From contig CAYPAX010000048.1 of the NCBI GenBank assembly GCA_964408735.1, positions 1 to 34,013 of the forward strand: DNA of 34,013 nt. Reading direction: 5' to 3'. The position numbers were made by a program, and so were the translations under genes. The notes beneath the pieces are model-generated. The model searched no databases and was not told where the DNA came from. It saw nothing but the letters and a program-made list of their open reading frames with translations. The DNA is from UBA7887 sp964408735 (GTDB taxonomy: Bacteria; Pseudomonadota; Alphaproteobacteria; UBA7887). Positions 16,377-24,145 of the stretch are shown here, one piece after another. Each line of letters opens with the position of its first letter. Within the stretch, counting starts at the first letter, position 1.

Positions 16377-17681
16377 ATGGGCTGGGTCGAGATCCTTGCC
16401 CTGATGCTGGGCATGGTCGTGGGGCTGATGGCGCTCGGCGTGCCGGTGGCCTTCGCCTTCCTTATCGCGGATCTTGTGGGGGCCTGGATCTTCCTCGGCG
16501 ATGTGCGCGGCCTTGGCCAGCTGGTTGGCAATGCCATCTCGTCGGTAACCCTGTTCACCCTGGTGCCGGTGCCGCTGTTCCTGATCATGGGCGAGCTGTT
16601 CTTCCACACCGGCCTGGCCATGCGGGTGTTCGACGCCCTCGATTTATGCCTCGGGCGCGTGCGTGGGCGGCTCAGCTACATGACCGTGATCGGCGGCACC
16701 ATGTTTGCCACCTTGTCGGGCTCGAGTATCGCCAACACTGCCATGCTGGGCTCCCTGATGGTGCCGGAGATGAGCCGCCGCGGCTACAAGCCGGCCATGG
16801 CCATCGGGCCGATACTCGGTACCGGTGGACTGGCCATGATCATCCCGCCTTCCAGCCTGGCGGTCCTGTTGGCCAGCCTCGCCAGGCTCGATGTCGGCAA
16901 GGTGCTGATCGCCGGCCTGTTGCCCGGCCTCATCCTGGCACTGATGTATGTCGGCCTGATCTGGCTGCGCCTGCGCCTCGACCCCGATGCAGCGCCCAGC
17001 TATGACGTGGCGCCGGTGCCTTTGGGCCGCAAGATCGTGGTGGTGCTGCGCGACATGCTGCCGATGGCCCTGGTGGTGGCACTGGTCATCGGCGTCATTC
17101 TGGGAGGCGTGGCGACGCCTTCCGAGGCGGCGGCATTTGGCGTGGTCGGAGTAGCGGTCTTGGCCGCGGTCCTGCGCTGCCTGACCTGGCAGGCGATCGT
17201 GGCCAGCCTGCGTGGTGCCCTCAGGGTTACGGTTATGGCCTTCCTGATCATCATGATGTCCGCGACTTTCGCACAGATTCTGGCGTTTTCGGGCGCTAGC
17301 CGGGGTCTCATCTCCTGGGCAACCTCGGCCGAGGTGGCGCCGCTGCTGCTGCTGGCGGCGATGTTCGGCGCTCTCCTTGTGCTGGGGATGTTCATGGACC
17401 AGCTTTCGATGATGCTGCTGACCGTGCCGATCTTTTTCCCGCTGGCGACGCAGCTCGGCTACGACCCCATCTGGTTTGCCGTGATCGTCTTGCTGGGGCT
17501 GGAGATCAGCCTTACCACGCCGCCGTTCGGGCTGCTGCTTTTCGTCATGAAAGGCGTGGCGCCGCCGGGCACGGGCATGCGGGATATCTATCTTGCCGCG
17601 ATTCCCTTCATGGCCTGCGCGCTGGCGCTGGTCTTGTTGCTGGTGGCGTTTCCGGACCTGGCCCTGGTACTGGTGCGCTGA
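16377..17681 (+). CDS. dctM: TRAP transporter large permease (DctM family)
   Basis: A 434-residue, highly hydrophobic protein with about 12 TM helices, the normal length for DctM, the ion-coupled channel subunit of TRAP transporters. Family features are the N-terminal L-G-V-P-V-A-F-A-F-L-I-A-D, the G-S-S-I-A-N-T-A-M-L-G-S-L-M-V-P-E-M segment, G-V-A-T-P-S-E-A-A-A-F-G-V and the T-T-P-P-F-G-L-L-L-F near the C-terminus. The ATG lies two bases after the palindromic element. Its immediate upstream sequence (CGAGACATGCTCTAGC) has no convincing Shine-Dalgarno outside the element, so expression may depend on the repeat or be reduced by it. It pairs with dctQ, but no DctP gene is in the window. Confidence 0.92.
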   Translation: MGWVEILALMLGMVVGLMALGVPVAFAFLIADLVGAWIFLGDVRGLGQLVGNAISSVTLFTLVPVPLFLIMGELFFHTGLAMRVFDALDLCLGRVRGRLSYMTVIGGTMFATLSGSSIANTAMLGSLMVPEMSRRGYKPAMAIGPILGTGGLAMIIPPSSLAVLLASLARLDVGKVLIAGLLPGLILALMYVGLIWLRLRLDPDAAPSYDVAPVPLGRKIVVVLRDMLPMALVVALVIGVILGGVATPSEAAAFGVVGVAVLAAVLRCLTWQAIVASLRGALRVTVMAFLIIMMSATFAQILAFSGASRGLISWATSAEVAPLLLLAAMFGALLVLGMFMDQLSMMLLTVPIFFPLATQLGYDPIWFAVIVLLGLEISLTTPPFGLLLFVMKGVAPPGTGMRDIYLAAIPFMACALALVLLLVAFPDLALVLVR

Positions 17682-17730
17682 GGGCCGAAGCGCTAGGGTG
17701 TCGCCGCGAACGTCCCTTGGGAGGGGGAAT

Positions 17731-18507
17731 ATGAGCGAGACGGCAACGACGGGGCCGGGCTCCGCGCCGCAAGTGCGCGAGATCCTGGTCAACGATCTTC
17801 TCGACGTGCTTGCAGCAGGCGTGCGTGATTTTCGTGCCGCGCCGCTCTACGGCCTGTTCTTCGGCGGAATCTACGCCCTCGGCGGCTGGGCCCTGATCCT
17901 GCTGCTGGTCTATTTCGACCTGCCCTTCCTGGTTTATCCGCTGGCTGTCGGCTTTGCCTTCGTGGCGCCGTTCGTGGCCACCGGCTTCTATGCCGTCAGC
18001 CATTGCCTGGAAGAAGGCGAGGCGTTGAGCTGGGGACTTGTTTTCGGGGCCGTGCGCCGCGCCGCCGGGCGCGAGATCGGCTGGATGGCCCTGGTCACAG
18101 GCTTCTCGCTGTTCATCTGGATCGACATCGCGGTGCTGATGTTCTTCGGCTTCCTCGGCATTCGCTCCCTGAATGCCACGGAATTGCTCACCGAGATCCT
18201 GACCACGCCCATGGGCATCCTGTTTCTCGTTCTCGGCAATGGCGTTGGTGCCGTCATCTCGCTGGTGGTCTTCTCGTTCTCGGTGACCTCGTTCCCGATG
18301 CTTTTCCACCGTGACGTGGATTTCGTCACGGCCATGGTCACCAGCGTCAGGGTGGTCGTGTTGAACCGCCGCGCCATGGTCGCTTGGTGCATCACCATCG
18401 CGGTGCTGATCGCCGCCTGTCTGCTGACGGGGCTGTTGGGGTTGTTCGTGATGCTGCCGATACTGGGTCATGCCTCCTGGCATCTCTATCGGCGGGCAAT
18501 CGATTAG
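17731..18507 (+). CDS. DUF2189-like integral membrane protein
   Basis: A 258-residue protein with six or so TM helices (about 40-65, 68-95, 120-150, 165-195, 220-245). The resemblance is to the DUF2189 family: G-G-I-Y-A-L-G-G-W, P-F-V-A-T-G-F-Y-A-V-S-H-x-L-E-x-G, F-P-M-L-F-H-R-D-V-D-F, and the closing P-I-L-G-H-A-S-W-H-L-Y-R. The function of the family is not known. The start at 17731 was chosen because GGAGGGGG lies three bases before it; a longer open frame back to 17593 only overlaps dctM out of frame. The TAG stop (18505-18507) is the first three bases of repeat copy B. It may be cotranscribed with dctM, 49 bp upstream. Confidence 0.82.
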   Translation: MSETATTGPGSAPQVREILVNDLLDVLAAGVRDFRAAPLYGLFFGGIYALGGWALILLLVYFDLPFLVYPLAVGFAFVAPFVATGFYAVSHCLEEGEALSWGLVFGAVRRAAGREIGWMALVTGFSLFIWIDIAVLMFFGFLGIRSLNATELLTEILTTPMGILFLVLGNGVGAVISLVVFSFSVTSFPMLFHRDVDFVTAMVTSVRVVVLNRRAMVAWCITIAVLIAACLLTGLLGLFVMLPILGHASWHLYRRAID

Positions 18508-18770
18508 AGCGTTTCATGGTTAGATGGAACCGGTTTGACCGGTCTCAGCGCCGTCCTGGCTAGGCGCGCGTCGCCGCGCGATGTGGGGGCATCGGGCAAG
18601 ACGCGCAACGACGCCAGGGCGTCGCTGAGGCCGGCCTGCGGTGGCCCAATGAGGCTTTTCGGATGCGTCGCGACGCTTGGCCGATGCCACACATCGCCCG
18701 GCGCGCCGCTCCTGCCCGAAAAGCCACCTTGGGCCATCAAACCGATTCCATCTAGCCGTGAAGCGCTCTA
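18505..18770 (-). repeat. 266-bp structured palindromic element, copy B
   Basis: This is the reverse-oriented second copy of the element at 16109-16374, with identical length. The interior differs from copy A at only about eight positions by eye, mostly in one loop near 18573-18581. The terminal arms (18505-18538 and 18737-18770) differ from copy A at many positions but still pair with each other, with a few G-T wobbles. Arm pairs 18539-18560 with 18613-18634 and 18642-18662 with 18716-18736 match the two internal stems of copy A. The first three bases are the TAG stop of the DUF2189-like gene. The last three, read on the minus strand, are the TAG stop of the 3-hydroxyacyl-CoA dehydrogenase-like gene. 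It therefore fills the whole gap between two convergent genes. Confidence 0.93.
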
Positions 18771-19730
18771 GGCGGGCGGCTTGAGCAAATCGTAGTGGCT
18801 TAGGAGCGCCAGGAAGCGGCCCAGTGTCTCTTTCTGATAGGCGTCCATGTCACGGCCCGTGTAGTCGTGGAAGCCGCGGCCCGTCTTGACGCCGATGGCG
18901 CCGCTTTCCATGTTCTCGCGCACCGTATGCGGTGGCGCGTAGCGCTCGGCGCCGAGGCGGTCGCGCAGATATTCGCTGGCGCGGTAGAGCGTATCGCCGC
19001 CGCCCCAGTCGATGAACTCGACCACGCCCATGGCGGCGAAGCGGAAGCCGAGGCCGAAGCGCGTCGCGGTGTCTATGGCTTCGGGCGTGGCCACGCCTTC
19101 CTCGACCAGGCGCGCGGCCTCGTTCATCGCCAGTGCCTGCAGCCGCGGCACGATGAAGCCCGGCGAGGCGGCACAGACCACCGGCACCTTGCCGACATCC
19201 TTCAGCAGGCCTTCCAGGCACTCGACGACGCTGGCGTCGGTCTCGGTGCCAGGGCTGACCTCGACCAGCGGGATGATATGGGCGGGATTGAGCCAATGGG
19301 CGTTGAGGAAACGCTGCGGGCGGGGGATCATCGCCGCCAGCTCGTCGACCATCATGCTCGACGTGGCCGAGGCGACGATCGCCTCGGGCCGTGCCCGCCG
19401 ACCGATCAGCGCCAGGGCTTCGCGCTTGGCCTCGAGGGTCTCGGGCACGGCCTCGAACACCACGTCCGCTGCCTCGAGCGCGCTTTCGTCCCTGCCGACG
19501 GCGATACGCCTCAGAATGTCGGGAATCTTGCCGGCGGGCATGGCGCCGTAGTCGACCAGGCTGGCCAGACTGCGCTCGACATCGGCGAAGGCCTCGCGGC
19601 GCAGGGTCTCATGCTCTGCCGGTCGGCGCGGCTTGCTATCGATCAGCGTGATCGGGTGGCCGGCATAGGCGAAAACATGCGCCAGGCCGCGGCCCATGCG
19701 CCCGGCGCCGACCATGGCGATACTGGTCAT
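18768..19730 (-). CDS. 3-hydroxyacyl-CoA dehydrogenase-like oxidoreductase
   Basis: A 320-residue NAD-dependent enzyme. The N-terminal Rossmann motif is G-A-G-R-M-G-R-G (8-15) with Asp31 at the end of the second strand, favouring NAD. The HAD-type active site is visible: His145 and Glu157 (A-H-W-L-N-P-A-H-I-I-P-L-V-E-V), with Ser122-Ser125 and Asn148 nearby. The C-terminal domain (about 190-320) has the G-F-I-V-P-R-L-Q and G-V-K-T-G-R-G-F motifs. Single-domain proteins of this length include L-carnitine dehydrogenase, L-gulonate dehydrogenase (lambda-crystallin) and short HADs, so the exact substrate is open. The start overlaps the opine-dehydrogenase stop as ATGA (19727-19730), and the stop comes from repeat copy B. 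Confidence 0.85.
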   Translation of the reverse strand: MTSIAMVGAGRMGRGLAHVFAYAGHPITLIDSKPRRPAEHETLRREAFADVERSLASLVDYGAMPAGKIPDILRRIAVGRDESALEAADVVFEAVPETLEAKREALALIGRRARPEAIVASATSSMMVDELAAMIPRPQRFLNAHWLNPAHIIPLVEVSPGTETDASVVECLEGLLKDVGKVPVVCAASPGFIVPRLQALAMNEAARLVEEGVATPEAIDTATRFGLGFRFAAMGVVEFIDWGGGDTLYRASEYLRDRLGAERYAPPHTVRENMESGAIGVKTGRGFHDYTGRDMDAYQKETLGRFLALLSHYDLLKPPA

Positions 19731-20812
19731 GACATTCCGTTCTTAAGAGTATTTATCATATTTTCATGTGTAAGCATTTGTAGTTTCAGAGATTCGAAAG
19801 TGCGCCCTGTCACGGAAAAGTCCTCGTCAGCAGCTGCCGAGGCGATGGCCAGCAGGCCTGCCGCGACCGGCGTGGCGACTCCCGCCCAACCGCCTATGGA
19901 GACCAGCAGAGCTAAACCATAGGCGACATCCTCGCGCATATAGCGGTGCTGCATAAGGTCGAGGGATTCGCGCCAGTCACCGCTATCGACCAGGCGCTCG
20001 TGGGCGGCGTTGCCGTACATCCACTCCTCGCGCGCATCGTCATAATGATCGGCGAGGCGGAAATGGGGCGCGCCATAGCCGAGCGCCTCGCGGATCGCCA
20101 CACGCTCCTCGTCAAGCGCGTCGGTGACCCGGCGGATGGCAGGCTGGGTGCCTTCGTTATGGATGTCCCAATGCTCGAAATGCTCGATCGGCCCGGCATT
20201 CATCAGGATCAGCGGCGGATGGATGATCGGCCCGGCGTTCATCAGCGCGCCGTCGAGCCCGTCCTTGAGCCGCTCGATGGCGGGAAAGGCCTGCTCCAGC
20301 ACGGCGAAGGCCTCGGCCGAGCGCCGGGCCGGAAAGACCCCGCTCGGCAGGCGCGTCGCCCGCGTGGTGATGGCGATGGCAGCGGGCCCGGCCTTGCGCG
20401 TCAGCCAGGGCAGGGTTCCCGCTTCGGCAATTGCGATATCGCCAGGGCCGCCCGCATTGGCGATCTCGCGCGCCATGACGTAGGAGCCGAATGTGCCGGG
20501 CGGCAGATAAATGACCTGGCTAGAGTTGACATGAGGCGCGATGGTGCGCGCGATGTCGGCTTGGGCGAAGGCGGGCAGCGGGCTCACCAGGAGTTCGGCG
20601 CCGGATATCGCTTCGCCAGCGTCGTCGCTGATCAGCTCCAGGGGAATCTGGCGTCTGCCGCGATAATCGATCAGTTCGATGCCGGCGGTCTGGCGCAGCG
20701 GCGCCAGGGCCGTCGTGTCGCGGCGCCAGAGCCTGATTCGGTGTCCCTGCTCCGCAAGATCGGCAGCAGCGGCATAGGCGCCGTTGCCGCCGCCGATGAC
20801 GGCGATATCCAT
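19727..20812 (-). CDS. NAD/NADP octopine/nopaline dehydrogenase family protein
   Basis: A 361-residue protein of the opine dehydrogenase superfamily, which reductively condenses an amino acid with a 2-oxo acid or runs the reverse oxidation. The Rossmann motif is G-G-G-N-G-A-Y-A (7-14). The C-terminal helical domain (about 185-361) has the catalytic-type His198 within N-A-G-P-I-I-H-P-P and a second N-A-G at 205-207. It is translationally coupled to the HAD-like enzyme downstream, suggesting two consecutive NAD-linked steps on an amino- or hydroxy-acid derivative; this is inference. The 3' end, around 19735-19800, is noticeably AT-rich. It is divergent from the formate/nitrite-type channel gene, with a 130-bp shared intergenic region. 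Confidence 0.85.
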   Translation of the reverse strand: MDIAVIGGGNGAYAAAADLAEQGHRIRLWRRDTTALAPLRQTAGIELIDYRGRRQIPLELISDDAGEAISGAELLVSPLPAFAQADIARTIAPHVNSSQVIYLPPGTFGSYVMAREIANAGGPGDIAIAEAGTLPWLTRKAGPAAIAITTRATRLPSGVFPARRSAEAFAVLEQAFPAIERLKDGLDGALMNAGPIIHPPLILMNAGPIEHFEHWDIHNEGTQPAIRRVTDALDEERVAIREALGYGAPHFRLADHYDDAREEWMYGNAAHERLVDSGDWRESLDLMQHRYMREDVAYGLALLVSIGGWAGVATPVAAGLLAIASAAADEDFSVTGRTFESLKLQMLTHENMINTLKNGMS

Positions 20813-20942
20813 TCTGCCCCCGTTTCCTGACGTTCCGCTGCGCCGCCGCGCATCATTCGCGGCAGCTCACGCCGCGTCAAGGCGACGCCTTTGCAGAATC
20901 CGCGTCATCCTCCACTATTGCCCAGCCCCTGGGGGAGAAGGC

Positions 20943-21728
20943 ATGGACGGCAACGATCATTTCGACCTCGACGCCTACAAACCGGCCAATATGGCGCGCA
21001 TGGCCGAGCAGTCGGGCGTGGCGAAAGCCAATATGGCCTTGCCGCAGCTTTTCGTGCTGGGCGCCCTGGCCGGCGCCTTCATCGCTTTCGGGGCGCTGTT
21101 CTATCTGCTCACCGTGACCGACAGCACGCTGGGCTGGGGGCCGACCCGCCTGCTCGGCGGCGTCGCCTTCTCCCTCGGCCTGATCCTGGTGGTGGTGGCG
21201 GGGGCGGAGCTGTTCACCGGCAACAACCTCATCGTGCTCGCCTACGCCCATGGCCAGATCCCCTTGTGGGCGATGTTGCGCAACTGGATCGTGGTCTATG
21301 TGGCGAACCTGGTGGGTTCGCTGATCATGGTGGCGGCGGCGCTGGCCTCGGGCATTCTCGATGGCGCCATGGGGGAGACAGCCAAGGCTGTCGCCCAGGG
21401 CAAGGCGAGCCTGGAACCGCTCGAGGCCCTGGTCCGCGGTGTCCTCTGCAACACCCTGGTCTGCCTCGCGGTCTGGCTGAGCTATGCCGCGCGCCGGGTC
21501 AGCGGCAAGGTGCTGGCCATCGTCTTTCCCATCGCCGCTTTCGTTGCCCTCGGCTTCGAGCATTCGGTGGCGAACATGTTCCTGATGCCGCTCGGGCTGA
21601 TCCTTGCCGATGCGCCGATATTGGCGCCGACCGTTGCCAATCTGATTCCGGTCACCATCGGCAATATCATTGGCGGCGCGGGGTTCGTCGCGGCGACCTA
21701 TTGGTTCTGCTACTTGAAGGATCGCTGA
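20943..21728 (+). CDS. Formate/nitrite transporter (FNT) family channel
   Basis: A 261-residue inner-membrane protein with six TM helices, the size of FocA, NirC and HSC. The family marks are A-E-L-F-T-G-N (88-94) and G-F-E-H-S-V-A-N-M (204-212), including the central pore His207. FNT channels form pentamers that carry formate, nitrite or hydrosulfide; the sequence does not tell which. The start at 20943 follows GGGGGAGAAGGC. An open frame reaching back to 20784 crosses the divergent promoter region and is not expected to be translated. The stop overlaps the ATG of the next gene as TGATG, so the channel and the repeat lipoprotein are probably coupled. Confidence 0.92.
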   Translation: MDGNDHFDLDAYKPANMARMAEQSGVAKANMALPQLFVLGALAGAFIAFGALFYLLTVTDSTLGWGPTRLLGGVAFSLGLILVVVAGAELFTGNNLIVLAYAHGQIPLWAMLRNWIVVYVANLVGSLIMVAAALASGILDGAMGETAKAVAQGKASLEPLEALVRGVLCNTLVCLAVWLSYAARRVSGKVLAIVFPIAAFVALGFEHSVANMFLMPLGLILADAPILAPTVANLIPVTIGNIIGGAGFVAATYWFCYLKDR

Positions 21729-24145
21729 TGACCCGTCTTGCCGGGCTGGCCCCGATCGTCTTCGCCATTCTGCTCGCGGCCTGTGCCGAGACGGACACGC
21801 CTGTCGACGATGGCGCCGTCGTGCAGGCGCCGATAGGCCACCCGGTCGAGCAGGCTTTGGCCGCGCGCGGGCACGGGCGCGATGCGCTTGCCATGATCGA
21901 CAATCTGATCAGCTATCAGGGCGTGGCCCTGCCCTGGGGCATGGGCCCTGGCGCACAGCGCCTGCTGGCGCAGCCCCTGCGCAGTGCCGATATCGCCCGC
22001 GGTGTCGGCCTGCCGCAGCCGGTCGCCGTGGTGGCGGCGTTGAACTGGTCGCCGCCCGAGGATCTGCCGCCCGCCATTTCCGAATTCGTCTCTTATCTCG
22101 TGACCGGCTATGCCGCCGCCCGCGGCCGTCTCTGGGCCGCCCTGCCGGAGGACTGCTGTGACAGGGCTGCGCTCCTGGCCGGCGTCGAATCGACGGGCCG
22201 GCCGGCTGACGAGCTCTTGCGTCTGGCACGGGGCATCAATGCTGCGGCGCTGGATGGCGCGGCGGCGGCGGTTCTCGGCCTCGACGAAGCCGTGGCGGCG
22301 CGCCTGGCCGATGGCGAGCTAGCGCGGCAGTTGGCGCTCCTGCCGGCCAGCCGAATTATCGAATCGCCTTTGGGTCCGGTGGTGCTTGCCGGGCGCGGCA
22401 ACGATGCCCACGAGCTGGGCGCCATCATCATCGATGTCGGCGGCAACGACGAATACGACATGAACGCACTCACCGCTGCAGGTCCAATCTTCATCGTCGA
22501 TATCGCCGGCGACGACAATTATCGCGGCGGCTCGGCGGCGGTCCTGGAAGTGGTGATCACCATCGACATGCAGGGCAGTGACCTGCATCAGGCGCCGACG
22601 CCGGGGATAGCGGCGGCCATCGGCGGCGTCGCTCTGCTGCACGATGTCGGCGGCGACGACAGCTACAAGGCGGCCGCATTTGCGCAAGGTGCTGCCATCG
22701 CAGGCTTTGCCGTGCTGATGGACGATGCGGGCAACGACCGCTATCGCATCGGCTGGCGCGGGCAGGGCTTTGGCGGCCCGCTCGGCTTCGGCGCCCTGCT
22801 CGATGCCGGCGGCGATGACGATTACGGCGCCGAGGATGGCCCCGCCGATCCCTTCGCTCGCAGCGGTGGCCTGCTCGGCTATGCGCAGGGCGTTGGTATT
22901 GGCTGGCGCGGCACGCTGGCCGGCGGCGTCGGGCTGTTGCGCGACGGTGGCGGCAACGACGTCTACCGCGCGCCCATGTTCGCCCAAGGGGCGGGCTATT
23001 ATTTCGGATTCGGTGCCCTCGACGACCATGGTGGCGATGACCGCTATCAGGGCAGCCGCTACGGTCAGGGCATGGGCGCCCATGGCGGTATCGGCGTGCT
23101 GGCCGATGCCGGCGGTGCCGACGGCTATGCCATGAGCATCGGCGTCGGCCAGGGCATGGGCCTCGACCTCGGTGTCGGGGTGTTGCGCGACGAGGGCGGC
23201 GCCGGCGACCGCTACCAGGCTGCCACTCTGGCGCAAGGAGCGAGCACCAGCAATGGCTTCGGCCTGCTTGAGGACGCCGGCGGCGGCGACATCTACGCGC
23301 TCTCCGGAATCGGCGAGGGCTGGGGGCGCTCGGTGCCGGCCCGAGGCCTGCCCGGGCTGTCGTTCCTGATCGACGGCGACGGTGGCGCCAGCTATCAGCT
23401 CGATGGCGAGCCGCTGGTGAACGCAGCGCGGGGGCTTGGCGGGCCGCTCGCCAATCGCGCCCAGGAACTGCCGCCGAGCCCGCGCCACGACTGCCCGTCT
23501 CCCGGCAGGGATCCTCACATCTACCAGGCCGGCGATCCGGTCGGCGATTGGCTGGCCCGCAGCGCGCCGATGTTCGGCGGCGCCGACGGTCTTGGCCTGG
23601 CCTATTACGCCCGGCTATGGGCGACCTTGCCCGCCAGCCTGCCGGCCATGATGGCTGCCGTGCCGCCGACCGAGGCGGCCTTGACCGCCAATCTGCAGAC
23701 CTTGCTGCGCTGCTACCTGCGCTTCGCCGGGGCGGCCGAGACCGCCGCCGTGTTGCAGGTCGTGACAAACGCGGCGAGCAGCGGCACCGGCCAGGCCGGG
23801 CTGGCCGTGGCCCTGTTGCGGGGCGCGCCGCCGGACCCGCAAACCTCGCTTGCCGTGGCCCAGGCGGCGGTGGTCAATCCGGTCTGCTCGACCCGCGCCG
23901 CGGCCATGTCGCTGGCACGGCTCGGGGCTGCCGGCGAGGCCACGCTGGCGGCGCCCTTGCGCACGTTAGCCATCAAGGGCCTGTCCGACCCCTGCTGGCA
24001 GGCCAAGGCCTGGGCGCTTCGCTTGTGGAACCAGGTTGCGGCGGGTGCGGCCGTGCCGCCCGACGTGCTTGCGGCGCTGCCCGAAGTGCTCAGGACGCGT
24101 CTGGGGCAGGCCGGCGCCACGGGCTCAGCTGTAGAGCCACAATAG
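21728..24145 (+). CDS. Lipoprotein with tandem D-x-G-G-x-D-x-Y repeats
   Basis: An 805-residue protein. The start is ATG at 21728, overlapping the channel stop. Residues 1-19 are a lipoprotein signal with lipobox L-A-A-C (Cys19). About 20-220 is a helical region. From about 236 to 556 lie about twelve copies of a motif whose consensus is G-x-G-x-L-x-D-x-G-G-(N/D)-D-x-Y, often followed by Q-G-x-G. Motifs start at 236, 258, 280, 306, 332, 359, 406, 433, 460, 488, 516 and 549, mostly 26-28 residues apart. Regular spacing, Gly/Asp richness and alternating hydrophobics suggest a beta-solenoid, perhaps metal-binding, analogous to but distinct from RTX. Residues about 600-790 are alpha-helical and HEAT-like. 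I know no named family for it. The 3' end overlaps the convergent TRAP permease by 56 bp. It is likely attached to the outer membrane; its role is unknown. Confidence 0.85.
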   Translation: MTRLAGLAPIVFAILLAACAETDTPVDDGAVVQAPIGHPVEQALAARGHGRDALAMIDNLISYQGVALPWGMGPGAQRLLAQPLRSADIARGVGLPQPVAVVAALNWSPPEDLPPAISEFVSYLVTGYAAARGRLWAALPEDCCDRAALLAGVESTGRPADELLRLARGINAAALDGAAAAVLGLDEAVAARLADGELARQLALLPASRIIESPLGPVVLAGRGNDAHELGAIIIDVGGNDEYDMNALTAAGPIFIVDIAGDDNYRGGSAAVLEVVITIDMQGSDLHQAPTPGIAAAIGGVALLHDVGGDDSYKAAAFAQGAAIAGFAVLMDDAGNDRYRIGWRGQGFGGPLGFGALLDAGGDDDYGAEDGPADPFARSGGLLGYAQGVGIGWRGTLAGGVGLLRDGGGNDVYRAPMFAQGAGYYFGFGALDDHGGDDRYQGSRYGQGMGAHGGIGVLADAGGADGYAMSIGVGQGMGLDLGVGVLRDEGGAGDRYQAATLAQGASTSNGFGLLEDAGGGDIYALSGIGEGWGRSVPARGLPGLSFLIDGDGGASYQLDGEPLVNAARGLGGPLANRAQELPPSPRHDCPSPGRDPHIYQAGDPVGDWLARSAPMFGGADGLGLAYYARLWATLPASLPAMMAAVPPTEAALTANLQTLLRCYLRFAGAAETAAVLQVVTNAASSGTGQAGLAVALLRGAPPDPQTSLAVAQAAVVNPVCSTRAAAMSLARLGAAGEATLAAPLRTLAIKGLSDPCWQAKAWALRLWNQVAAGAAVPPDVLAALPEVLRTRLGQAGATGSAVEPQ

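Noticed and set aside
20891..21727. Upstream extension of the lipoprotein frame through the FNT gene
   Set aside because: The extension is out of frame with a clear FNT channel gene and would place the lipoprotein signal in the middle of a protein.
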